In this document: positions 1 to 6,106 of the stretch, piece by piece
Layout of the letters: each line of letters opens with the position of its first letter
Numbering within the stretch: the stretch's first letter is position 1
Source: Erysipelotrichaceae bacterium
GTDB lineage: Bacteria > Bacillota_I > Bacilli_A > Erysipelotrichales > Erysipelotrichaceae
Assembly: GCA_027449005.1 (NCBI GenBank)
Contig: DAIDML010000219.1
Location: forward strand, 1 to 7,620
Length of the DNA: 7,620 nucleotides
Reading direction: 5' to 3'
Position numbers and translations under genes: made by a program
Notes under the pieces: generated by a model
The model's input: the letters and a program-made list of their open reading frames with translations, nothing else
What the model was told of the DNA's origin: nothing
The model's database searches: none

Positions 1-85
1 TTTAAAATCACGTACAATCACACTTACTTACGCTGATCGCACCATTGATTTAACTACCCTTATTGGACAAACACGTGATTTTAAA
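1..85. repeat. 13-bp perfect inverted repeats flanking a 59-bp segment in the 3' end of the PBP gene
   Basis: The left arm (1-13, tttaaaatcacgt) is the exact reverse complement of the right arm (73-85, acgtgattttaaa). The 59-bp spacer (14-72) is not itself palindromic, and the left arm may extend beyond the window. Both arms lie in the reading frame of the PBP gene: the right arm encodes LKSR, and the left arm encodes RDFK after the stop codon. With the spacer as given, a TAA at 28-30 ends the protein. With the spacer inverted, the same frame has no stop through to position 1 and reads as PASTA-domain sequence. The spacer length does not change on flipping, so the downstream frame is kept. 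The repeats are seen directly; inversion is inferred. Confidence 0.85.
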
Positions 86-2781
86 TCATTCACATGAATG
101 TTGGTATTGATGAGTCCTGCAGGATCAAAGGCACTGATTCGACCAACTACTGCTGGAGATGCAGCGAGTGTGGTGGCAAAGTTCACATTGGTCAAGCCTA
201 GTCTTTGCATCCATTCCATGAACTGTGACAGTGATTGATTCACCCAGTTTGGAATCGTAATGACGTTAGGATCCGCTGTTGTGACTGTTTGACACACGAC
301 ATTTGATCGTTCGTTTAAGAAGTATTCGTAAGCATAATAAGTGCATACTTCAATGTTGCCTTGGGCATAATTGGTCAAAGGAATTTGAATTGTCGGGGTG
401 TTAGACACAAACTGTTGTGCTTCACCATTGATGACCACCCGTGCGACATACACGATGGGACCACGAATCCAAGAATAAGAGAAGAGTCGTGTGCCTGTTG
501 CACGAGCTTGTCGTGTTGGAGTTATGAGCTCCATTTCATACTCTACAGGTTCACGTTGAGTTGCAAGTTCATCTGGATATGCAGGGACTTGAATGGTGAT
601 TGTTTGAGAGGCAACGGTTCCATTCACAGAAGAAGTGAATGCTCCCATGTTGGAAGGAGTAGGGAATGGCACAGGAATGGTTCCTGTTCCACCACTCTTA
701 ATGAGTCCTGAAGTGATAAACGAAGGGTCTAAATCAGGAAGAGGTGTTAAATAAGGTTGTGGACCTAAAATGTGGGTAATTGGAACCACAGTGGAGGGTT
801 GTCTTAATGCCGGGTATGTGCTTTGCACCTTAGCCACTGAATCAATCAGTAAATTCATGATTCGTCCACGATAGTTTTGAGAGTTAATTGCGTTGGTGAT
901 ATAAGTGTTTAAATCTTTCTCGGCTTTATCAAATCCAATCCACACGGTTGCTACATATTTGGTGTTACCTACCACAATCCAATGCTCTTTTGCAGAGCCA
1001 TCAGGAATTCCAAACTGAGCTCCTTCTGGACCATAGTTGGTTGTTCCAGACTTTCCATAGGTCACAAATGCATTTCTTCTAAACTGAGCTAATCCATTGG
1101 AATATCCACCATAAATGGCATCTCTCATCAAATCTAACGTCAAATAAGAAGCAGCAGAAGAGAGTACACGTGTAGAAGCATATTGTGGAACAAGTGGATC
1201 TGATCCGTCTTTAAATTCAATTCGTGATACAGTATGCGGTTGAATGTATTGACCATCATTAAAGATAGCTCCATAAGCTGCATTCAGCTGCATTGGAGAA
1301 GCGACGAAGTTCGAACCACCAAACGCAAAACCTAAATCAAACAAACGAGAAGTCGTTGAAATACCGAGTGAATTAATGTAATCAACCACTCGTGAAATAC
1401 CAATGGTTCCTACGGTTCTTTCAAGGTATTGGTACGCAGGAATGTTCATGGAGTTACCAAACGCTGATTTGATGGTCATTTCACCACGATAGCGACGGTC
1501 AAAGTTACGAAGAATAAAATTAGTTCCTGAAATCATAATCGGTTCATCTTTGGTAACTTCAGATGTGGATACATTGAGATGTTCGAAGGCGAGTGGGTAA
1601 GTCAAGATTCCTTTGGCAGTTGAACCGATTTGATTGCGCTGTTCAAGTGCACGGTTGTGTAATCTCTCACCATCGTAATTGCGACCACCCATGATACCTA
1701 CAACTTGTCCTGTAGTATGGTCCATGACCACGCCAGCCACTTGAAGTAAATCGTGAATGTATTCAAAATTGACGTTACCATTTTGAATATCATCGATTTG
1801 TTGTTGAATCACAGGTTGCATGTAAGTGTAGATATTCATTGGTGTGGTGTAAGGATCACGACCTGTTAATCCGATAACTTCTTTCACCACCGCATCAATA
1901 TAAGCTTGGTAAGGTCGACCCTCAATAGTCGTACGTCCAGCCAATAAGTTTTCTAATGGAATGCTTCGTGCTTCTTGATATTCAGCATCACTGATATATC
2001 CATGACGACGCATTTGAAATAATACATCATTACGACGGCTGGTTGCTGCTTCAAGATTGTTGTAAGCATTGAATGTAGTCGGAGCGTTAATGACCCCTGC
2101 TAAATAGGCAGCTTCTGATAAAGAAAGTTCTTGGGTATCTTTACCAAAGTAATATTGTGCGGCTGTTTGAATGCCACGAGAAGAAGGGACACCATAATTA
2201 ATACGATTGACATAAAGTTCAAAAATACGGCGTTTAGATATGTTTTCTTCTGTTTCCAAAGCCAATGCAATTTCTTGCATTTTTCGCTCAATGGTCGTTG
2301 GAGCTAAAGCATCTTCCGTTTCAAAATAAGTTCCTTTAACCAGCTGCATGGTGAGTGTTGAACCACCACCCGCTGAGAAACCTGAATATCCAGTAAGGAT
2401 TCCTCTTAAGTTACCTAACAATGCGACCGCAAAACGAGGAATATCAAATCCGTTATGAGTGAAGAATCGAGAATCTTCAATGGCCACAAAAGCATCAACG
2501 ACGGTTTGTGGTATTTGATCAAAGGTGATATTCTCTCTTAAATGAAACCCAATATCCGCAATCAAAGTGCCATCAATATCGTAGATTTTACTTGATTCAC
2601 TAGGATTGAAGTTTTCAACCTCAAAGTTTGGTTTATCTTCTAGCATGGAAGAAACAACCAAAATGGTCATGCCACTTCCTGCAAGCATCACCGCAACGAT
2701 CATGGTGAACACAAATGAAATCAGTGTGATAATCACATGTTTCTTTGGTTTTTTTGTTTTAACTGTTTTTTTATTTTTCAT
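28..2781 (-). CDS. ponA: Bifunctional class A penicillin-binding protein (glycosyltransferase/transpeptidase, PBP1 type) with C-terminal PASTA domain, possibly truncated
   Basis: This protein polymerises lipid II into glycan strands and cross-links them on the outer face of the membrane. It has a lysine-rich cytoplasmic tail (residues 1-14) and a membrane anchor (about 15-46). The GT51 domain follows, with EDSRFF (102-107), GGSTLTMQ (139-146), RKMQE (166-170) and the IFELYVNRINYG block (186-197); E102 and E170 are the expected catalytic glutamates. The transpeptidase domain has all three motifs: STAK (S387 nucleophile, K390), SMN (444-446) and KSGT (577-580). A beta-rich linker (about 690-838) leads to a PASTA domain from about residue 840. 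The start at 2781 has an AGGAG site 5 bases upstream, inside recU, and the gene overlaps recU by 11 bases as the second gene of that operon. The oddity is the end: residues 904-917 (VCPIRVVKSMVRSA) do not look like PASTA and lie inside a segment bounded by inverted repeats. The true C-terminus may continue beyond the window. Confidence 0.95.
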   Translation of the reverse strand: MKNKKTVKTKKPKKHVIITLISFVFTMIVAVMLAGSGMTILVVSSMLEDKPNFEVENFNPSESSKIYDIDGTLIADIGFHLRENITFDQIPQTVVDAFVAIEDSRFFTHNGFDIPRFAVALLGNLRGILTGYSGFSAGGGSTLTMQLVKGTYFETEDALAPTTIERKMQEIALALETEENISKRRIFELYVNRINYGVPSSRGIQTAAQYYFGKDTQELSLSEAAYLAGVINAPTTFNAYNNLEAATSRRNDVLFQMRRHGYISDAEYQEARSIPLENLLAGRTTIEGRPYQAYIDAVVKEVIGLTGRDPYTTPMNIYTYMQPVIQQQIDDIQNGNVNFEYIHDLLQVAGVVMDHTTGQVVGIMGGRNYDGERLHNRALEQRNQIGSTAKGILTYPLAFEHLNVSTSEVTKDEPIMISGTNFILRNFDRRYRGEMTIKSAFGNSMNIPAYQYLERTVGTIGISRVVDYINSLGISTTSRLFDLGFAFGGSNFVASPMQLNAAYGAIFNDGQYIQPHTVSRIEFKDGSDPLVPQYASTRVLSSAASYLTLDLMRDAIYGGYSNGLAQFRRNAFVTYGKSGTTNYGPEGAQFGIPDGSAKEHWIVVGNTKYVATVWIGFDKAEKDLNTYITNAINSQNYRGRIMNLLIDSVAKVQSTYPALRQPSTVVPITHILGPQPYLTPLPDLDPSFITSGLIKSGGTGTIPVPFPTPSNMGAFTSSVNGTVASQTITIQVPAYPDELATQREPVEYEMELITPTRQARATGTRLFSYSWIRGPIVYVARVVINGEAQQFVSNTPTIQIPLTNYAQGNIEVCTYYAYEYFLNERSNVVCQTVTTADPNVITIPNWVNQSLSQFMEWMQRLGLTNVNFATTLAASPAVVGRISAFDPAGLINTNIHVNDLKSRVCPIRVVKSMVRSA

Positions 2782-3349
2782 ACTTCTCCTTTATCCACTG
2801 ATGAACATGTGGAAGATAATGAAGGGGAGGTGTAAACCCATGTTGTATTATAGCACATTCTGATTGAAACCATGATAGAGGGATTGATCGTCTCTGTGTT
2901 GATTTCATTTCTTGATCAAACTTATCAAAAGGAACAAAGAAGGTGACATCGTGTTTGACAAAACGGATGATGAGAAAGGCACATCCCATATGTTTAACAA
3001 TGTCTCTCAAATGATCAATTTGATGTTGGTGAATGCGTTGAAGTGAAAAGCGCTGTTGATCAGTGACTTCTTTTGCTTCAAAATCAAAATAGACCCCTTG
3101 TGTCACTCCATTGTAGTCAGTGGTTGAGGGTGTCTTATAATATGCTTCCACGATTTTGGCTTGATTACGTGAAGGATACGACACAGAGACAACTTGAACT
3201 GGAGTGGGTTTTTTATGAACATTCGCAAGTTCATGGATGCGATAATATTCATTGGTTAGATTCAAATCGTCTTCTAAAGACATTCCTCGATTTCGAGTAG
3301 AAATGCCCTTTTGATCAGAAGTCTTTTTCTTGGTCGGATATTGAATCAT
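2771..3349 (-). CDS. recU: Holliday junction resolvase RecU
   Basis: RecU is the Firmicute Holliday junction endonuclease, which cuts four-way junctions in recombinational repair and helps chromosome segregation. At 192 residues it is near the usual length (about 200). The family signature NRGMSLEDDLNLTNEYY is at 20-36. The metal-binding nuclease core is intact: D78 in TTDYNG, then E91 and K93 in DFEAKE. The N-terminal MIQYP resembles the MIRYP-type start of known RecU proteins, which supports M1 (3349) over the internal M23. There is no Shine-Dalgarno site in front of M1, and the promoter lies only 6 bases upstream, so the mRNA is probably leaderless. Its 3' end overlaps the PBP gene by 11 bases, the classic recU-ponA arrangement. 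Confidence 0.95.
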   Translation of the reverse strand: MIQYPTKKKTSDQKGISTRNRGMSLEDDLNLTNEYYRIHELANVHKKPTPVQVVSVSYPSRNQAKIVEAYYKTPSTTDYNGVTQGVYFDFEAKEVTDQQRFSLQRIHQHQIDHLRDIVKHMGCAFLIIRFVKHDVTFFVPFDKFDQEMKSTQRRSIPLSWFQSECAIIQHGFTPPLHYLPHVHQWIKEKYEK

Positions 3350-3385
3350 GCAAACATTATACCAAATCTAATTAGTTTGTCTCAA
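3350..3385 (-). promoter_or_regulatory. Promoter of recU-ponA, predicted leaderless
   Basis: On the minus strand there is TTGAGA (-35, 3380-3385), an 18-bp spacer and a perfect TATAAT (-10, 3356-3361). Only six bases (3350-3355) lie between the -10 hexamer and the recU ATG, which puts the expected +1 on the A of the start codon at 3349. The hexamers are read from sequence; the start site is inferred. Confidence 0.75.
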
Positions 3386-3398
3386 TATTCAGGATGAC

Positions 3399-3427
3399 TT
3401 GCATAAAATAACGTAATTTGACATAAT
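3399..3427 (+). promoter_or_regulatory. Promoter of gpsB
   Basis: TTGCAT (3399-3404), a 17-bp spacer and CATAAT (3422-3427) form a plausible sigma-A promoter diverging from the recU promoter; the two -35 boxes are 13 bp apart. The expected start near 3434 leaves a leader of about 12 bases, nearly all of it the Shine-Dalgarno sequence AAGGGGTG (3433-3440) in front of the ATG at 3446. Confidence 0.55.
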
Positions 3428-3445
3428 TAGCAAAGGGGTGCAACC

Positions 3446-3757
3446 ATGAATGATAAATTGAAACAAAATCCTGAATCGATCCTTAATAAACGCTTTAATG
3501 TTGATTTCAAGGGGTATTCACCTCTTGAAGTGGATAGTTTTCTTGATGATATCATGCATGATTATGCTCATTATGAATCAATGATTGCTTCCTTGGTGAG
3601 ACAAGTAGAAAAACTTGAAGAGAGTTTACATTCTTATCAAACAAAACTACTTGAAGCTAACACATCGTTAGCTGCACTCAAAGACAATGAAAGTGCACCA
3701 CAAAGTGATGTACTTAAGCGTCTAGCACGACTTGAAGCACTCTTAGAAAAAAAGTAA
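3446..3757 (+). CDS. gpsB: Cell division/peptidoglycan adaptor GpsB (DivIVA family)
   Basis: GpsB is a small cytosolic coiled-coil adaptor that moves between division septum and side wall and docks class A PBPs to the division machinery. At 103 residues it has the GpsB length rather than that of full DivIVA. The DivIVA/GpsB N-terminal fold is at 12-48, with FKGYSPLEVDSFLDDI (21-36); Y24, D30 and D34 match the PBP-binding groove residues of Bacillus GpsB. A coiled coil follows (about 40-80). The C-terminal SDVLKRLARLEALL (87-100) matches the short GpsB oligomerisation helix. The start is set by AAGGGGTG 5 bases upstream. It is divergent from the operon encoding its likely PBP1 partner and ends a few bases before rnpB, an order also seen in Bacillus. 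Confidence 0.93.
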   Translation: MNDKLKQNPESILNKRFNVDFKGYSPLEVDSFLDDIMHDYAHYESMIASLVRQVEKLEESLHSYQTKLLEANTSLAALKDNESAPQSDVLKRLARLEALLEKK

Positions 3758-3762
3758 ACAAC

Positions 3763-4112
3763 ATCTGACATCCGGACAATCGCTGCCTTAGGGTAGAGGA
3801 AAGTCCATGCTCGCACCATCTGTGATGATGGTAGTGATTGTGCTAAACGAAACCATAAGTTTAGGCAGAGACATCTGACGGCTGGTGAGGCTTCTAAGTG
3901 GAAACATATGAAGCTAGCCTTTAAAAGTGCCACAGTGACGTAGTCCTTAAAGAAATTTAGGGAGTGGAACGGGTAAACCCCACAAGCGAGAAACCCAAAT
4001 TTGGTAGGGGAACTTTCAATCACAAAACGAAGTGAGCGAGAGACACAATGTGTAGATAAATGATTGTCCATGCGCAAGCATGACAGAACATGGCTTATAG
4101 GATGTCAGTCCT
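3763..4112 (+). ncRNA. rnpB: RNase P RNA (rnpB)
   Basis: This is the catalytic RNA of RNase P, which matures tRNA 5' ends. The universally conserved AGAGGAAAGTCC is at 3795-3806 and the closing ACAGAACATGGCTTA at 4083-4097. Between them are GTGCCACAGTGACG (about 3924-3937), GGGTAAACCCC (about 3970-3980; L15-type loop that pairs with tRNA CCA) and GAAACCCAAATTTGGTAGGGG close to the Bacillus sequence. Terminal helix P1 is a perfect 9-bp pairing of 3765-3773 with 4100-4108. A hairpin with a GCAA tetraloop is at 4069-4082. About 350 nt is somewhat shorter than Bacillus rnpB (about 400). The exact ends are estimated from P1 and the T tract. It begins about 5 bases after the gpsB stop and I see no good promoter of its own; TTGAAG at 3732 with a poor -10 is the best candidate. 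Confidence 0.95.
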
Positions 4113-4118
4113 TTTTTT
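4099..4118 (+). terminator. Weak terminator-like T tract at the rnpB 3' end
   Basis: Seven Ts (4112-4118) follow directly after the P1 3' strand. The only local hairpin is a 4-bp AGGA/TCCT stem, so termination, if any, would rely on this weak stem or on P1 itself. Read-through into the next gene, whose Shine-Dalgarno site starts about 15 bases later, seems likely. Confidence 0.35.
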
Positions 4119-4146
4119 AGAAGTGTGGGGATGGAAAGGTGAATCG

Positions 4147-5034
4147 ATGGATCGTATTGCTTCAATCATCAAACATCAACGTGAACTTCTAGGGCTATCC
4201 CTAGAGGATTTAAGTGTGAAAACAAAGCTTACTCTTAATCAGCTTGAAGCCCTTGAACAAGGAAACATTGACTTTTTTAAAGATGATATCTCGTATTTAC
4301 CCTTTATTATTCGCTTTGTTGCGACCAATTTAGATTTAGAGTATGCCAATTTTAAAGAGGATGTGGATCAAATCATTGCATCCTATCATTCAACTCAAGC
4401 GTTTAAAAAGATTCAAGAAAGAGATGAACTTCATCGCTCGATTAAGCAAAAAGCAAACAAATTAGGCCTTAAAAAGAAAACTAACATTGATTATACTTTT
4501 GTCTCACTGATGGTTCTGCTCAGTGTTTTAGTCTTTGCACTGATCTTTACCTTTTTTACAGTGATTTTACCTCGATTAACTCAAAACAATGATGATTCAA
4601 ACACCATTGTTGAATTACCTGAAAATCCAGAAGATGATGACACTGAAACACCGACAGATCCTGTGGATGAGCAAGTGGTTTTAATCATTAACGAGTCGAC
4701 ATTCAATTCTTATACCATTACTGATTTTGACGAAACCAAAAGTGTGATCTTCAAAGTTGTTCCACAGAATAGACCTTCATGGATTCGCTTCATTCTTAAT
4801 AACACCATATTAACACTACCAGCCACAGCGACTTATCCTATTAATCAAGAAATCATTTATGAAATGATTCCTACCGCCAATGATGAAGTGAGTATTCGCT
4901 TAGGGGACATGGTTGGAGGCAACATCCTTATCTTAGTCAATGATCAACCCATCACACTGAATCCACGATTTGACTCGCGAGCCAGTAACAATGGATCTGC
5001 AGGATCTTTAACCTTTAGGTTTATAGGAGAATAA
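4147..5034 (+). CDS. rodZ: RodZ-like membrane protein with N-terminal helix-turn-helix (YmfM type)
   Basis: RodZ proteins link the MreB cytoskeleton to the wall-elongation machinery. This 295-residue protein has the RodZ architecture. An Xre-type HTH domain (about 4-65) includes LGLSLEDLSVKTKLTLNQLEALEQG (residues 15-39), followed by the LPFIIRFVATNL segment. A charged cytosolic linker (70-112) leads to one membrane helix (about 117-141). An acidic, proline-rich spacer (149-175) and a beta-rich extracellular domain (176-295) complete it. The ATG at 4147 is chosen because AAAGGTG lies 5 bases upstream and homology starts there; the in-frame ATG at 4090 lies inside rnpB. It heads the tightly packed pgsA-cinA-recA run as ymfM does in Bacillus. 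Nothing at the N-terminus indicates a DNA-binding regulator rather than RodZ, though that cannot be excluded. Confidence 0.88.
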   Translation: MDRIASIIKHQRELLGLSLEDLSVKTKLTLNQLEALEQGNIDFFKDDISYLPFIIRFVATNLDLEYANFKEDVDQIIASYHSTQAFKKIQERDELHRSIKQKANKLGLKKKTNIDYTFVSLMVLLSVLVFALIFTFFTVILPRLTQNNDDSNTIVELPENPEDDDTETPTDPVDEQVVLIINESTFNSYTITDFDETKSVIFKVVPQNRPSWIRFILNNTILTLPATATYPINQEIIYEMIPTANDEVSIRLGDMVGGNILILVNDQPITLNPRFDSRASNNGSAGSLTFRFIGE

Positions 5035-5036
5035 CC

Positions 5037-5630
5037 ATGAATCTGCCTAACAAATTAAGTTTATTCAGAATGGGATTGATTCCATTGATTGTGTTAATCA
5101 AAGTATTTCCATACGCACAATACAATATCGTAGTTCCTGTGTATGATTTCAACGGATTTTCTTTGTCACTGCTTAACATCGTCATTTTAATCTTGTTTGT
5201 CATTGCATCCATCACTGATTTTGTGGATGGGTATATCGCACGAAAATACAAACTCATCACAACCTTTGGTAAGTTTATTGATCCCATTGCGGATAAACTC
5301 TTAGTCACAACCATGTTTATCATGTTTGCGGTGGATGGAATTGTTCCACTTGTGGTGGTTCTCATTATGTTATGGCGTGACATTCTTGTGGATGGATTAC
5401 GCATGATTGCATCCAGTGAAGGCATTGTTATGGCAGCAGGCTATTTGGGCAAACTTAAAACAGTACTGCAAATGCTTGCGATTATCGCCATCTTACTTAA
5501 TAACTTACCATTTGAAATGATTTCATTTCCAATGGCCGATTTCCTTTTATGGTTTGCCTTAGTGGCTTCAGTGCTTTCAGGTGTTTCCTACTTCATTCAA
5601 GGGAAAGCAGTGTTACTTAAATCAAAATAA
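5037..5630 (+). CDS. pgsA: CDP-diacylglycerol-glycerol-3-phosphate 3-phosphatidyltransferase PgsA
   Basis: PgsA makes phosphatidylglycerophosphate from CDP-diacylglycerol and glycerol 3-phosphate, the committed step to phosphatidylglycerol, in the membrane. The CDP-alcohol phosphatidyltransferase signature DX2DGX2ARX8GX3DX3D is perfect: D61, D64, G65, A68, R69, G78, D82, D86. The N-terminal MNLPNKLSLFRMGLIP is typical of PgsA and supports the start. At 197 residues with about six hydrophobic segments it has the normal length. AGGAGA (5025-5030), inside the end of the previous gene, is its ribosome site; only 2 bases separate the two genes. The family also includes other CDP-alcohol transferases, but the N-terminus and the gene order favour PgsA. 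Confidence 0.93.
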   Translation: MNLPNKLSLFRMGLIPLIVLIKVFPYAQYNIVVPVYDFNGFSLSLLNIVILILFVIASITDFVDGYIARKYKLITTFGKFIDPIADKLLVTTMFIMFAVDGIVPLVVVLIMLWRDILVDGLRMIASSEGIVMAAGYLGKLKTVLQMLAIIAILLNNLPFEMISFPMADFLLWFALVASVLSGVSYFIQGKAVLLKSK

Positions 5631-6106
5631 TGACATCACTTCATCAACTTTGTCTTGATCATAATGTATCCCTTGCGTGTGCTGAAAGCATGAGTGGGGG
5701 AGCTTTTAGTGCTTCCATTACCGCAATGGAAAACGCTTCGCACTATTTTCGAGGTGGTATTGTCAGTTATTCAACCCAAAGTAAGATCGATCTTCTTGAT
5801 GTTTCACCCCAACTCATTGAATCCTATGGTGTCTATTCTCATGAATGTGTTAAAGCAATGGCATTAGGGGTAAGAAAAGCATTCAATGCTGATTTGTGTG
5901 TTGCGATCAGTGGTGAAGCTGGAAGTCAGCACAATTCTTTAGACCAACTTCATGTTGTGTACTCTTGCATCTTATTTCATGATAAAATTGAAACGTTTAA
6001 GGATTCTATGGATGGAAATCGTAATGATATAATAAAGAAGAGTGTTGAGATGCTTCACCAACGTTGCATTTCACTGATAGAAAGAGGCACTTATGGCAAA
6101 GAATGA
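5630..6106 (+). CDS. cinA: Diverged CinA C-terminal domain protein (PncC/NMN amidohydrolase family)
   Basis: This 158-residue protein matches only the C-terminal domain of CinA (the PncC family, NMN deamidase, in pyridine nucleotide salvage); the N-terminal nucleotide-binding domain of full CinA is absent. Recognisable family segments are ACAESMSGG (16-24, usually AESCTGG), [17 protein letters not shown] (40-56), the [18 protein letters not shown] block (67-84) and ADLCVAISG (87-95). The normally conserved SGIAGPxGG loop reads SGEAGSQHN (94-102), and the following K/R-P-V-G-type strand is also changed, so NMN deamidase activity is doubtful. The ATG shares one base with the pgsA stop (TAATG) and has no clear Shine-Dalgarno site, implying translational coupling. 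It overlaps recA by 14 bases and contains a likely recA promoter. Confidence 0.82.
   Translation: MTSLHQLCLDHNVSLACAESMSGGAFSASITAMENASHYFRGGIVSYSTQSKIDLLDVSPQLIESYGVYSHECVKAMALGVRKAFNADLCVAISGEAGSQHNSLDQLHVVYSCILFHDKIETFKDSMDGNRNDIIKKSVEMLHQRCISLIERGTYGKE
6025..6033 (+). promoter_or_regulatory. Extended -10 promoter for recA inside cinA
   Basis: TGATATAAT is a perfect extended -10 element (TGnTATAAT), ending 59 bases before the recA ATG, with an expected start near 6040. The -35 region (about 6004-6010, ttctatg) is poor, as is tolerated for extended -10 promoters. In cinA it is spelled by two consecutive ATA isoleucine codons, which are otherwise rare here. I see no Firmicute SOS box (GAAC-N4-GTTC) nearby. 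Confidence 0.5.

Noticed and set aside
2..97. Plus-strand reading of the first ~96 bases that looks protein-like, ending in a TGA after SFT
   Set aside because: The protein-like look is explained by the inverted-repeat segment: it is the PASTA reading that belongs to the PBP gene if the segment is flipped. As a separate plus-strand gene it would end at once inside the PBP coding region.
361..711. Plus-strand open frame within the PBP gene
   Set aside because: It is Cys/Arg-rich low-quality protein antisense to the well-supported PBP gene.
3281..3283. Internal RecU start at M23
   Set aside because: It would remove the MIQYP start and the beginning of the NRGMSLEDD motif that matches known RecU proteins.
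3637..4077. Minus-strand open frame across the gpsB end and rnpB
   Set aside because: It is antisense to rnpB and to the gpsB coiled coil, with no promoter or ribosome site and no recognisable protein family.
4090..4146. In-frame upstream ATG that would extend the RodZ-like protein by 19 residues
   Set aside because: It lies inside the conserved 3' end of RNase P RNA, has no ribosome site, and the added residues are not part of the HTH domain. The ATG at 4147 has a good Shine-Dalgarno site.
5021..5425. Minus-strand open frame antisense to pgsA
   Set aside because: It is a shadow of a gene with a perfect CDP-alcohol transferase motif and has no start signals of its own.
5990..6001. AAACGTTT palindrome in cinA as a possible SOS operator
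   Set aside because: It does not match the Firmicute SOS box (GAAC-N4-GTTC) and sits upstream of the predicted recA -10 without a supporting second site.
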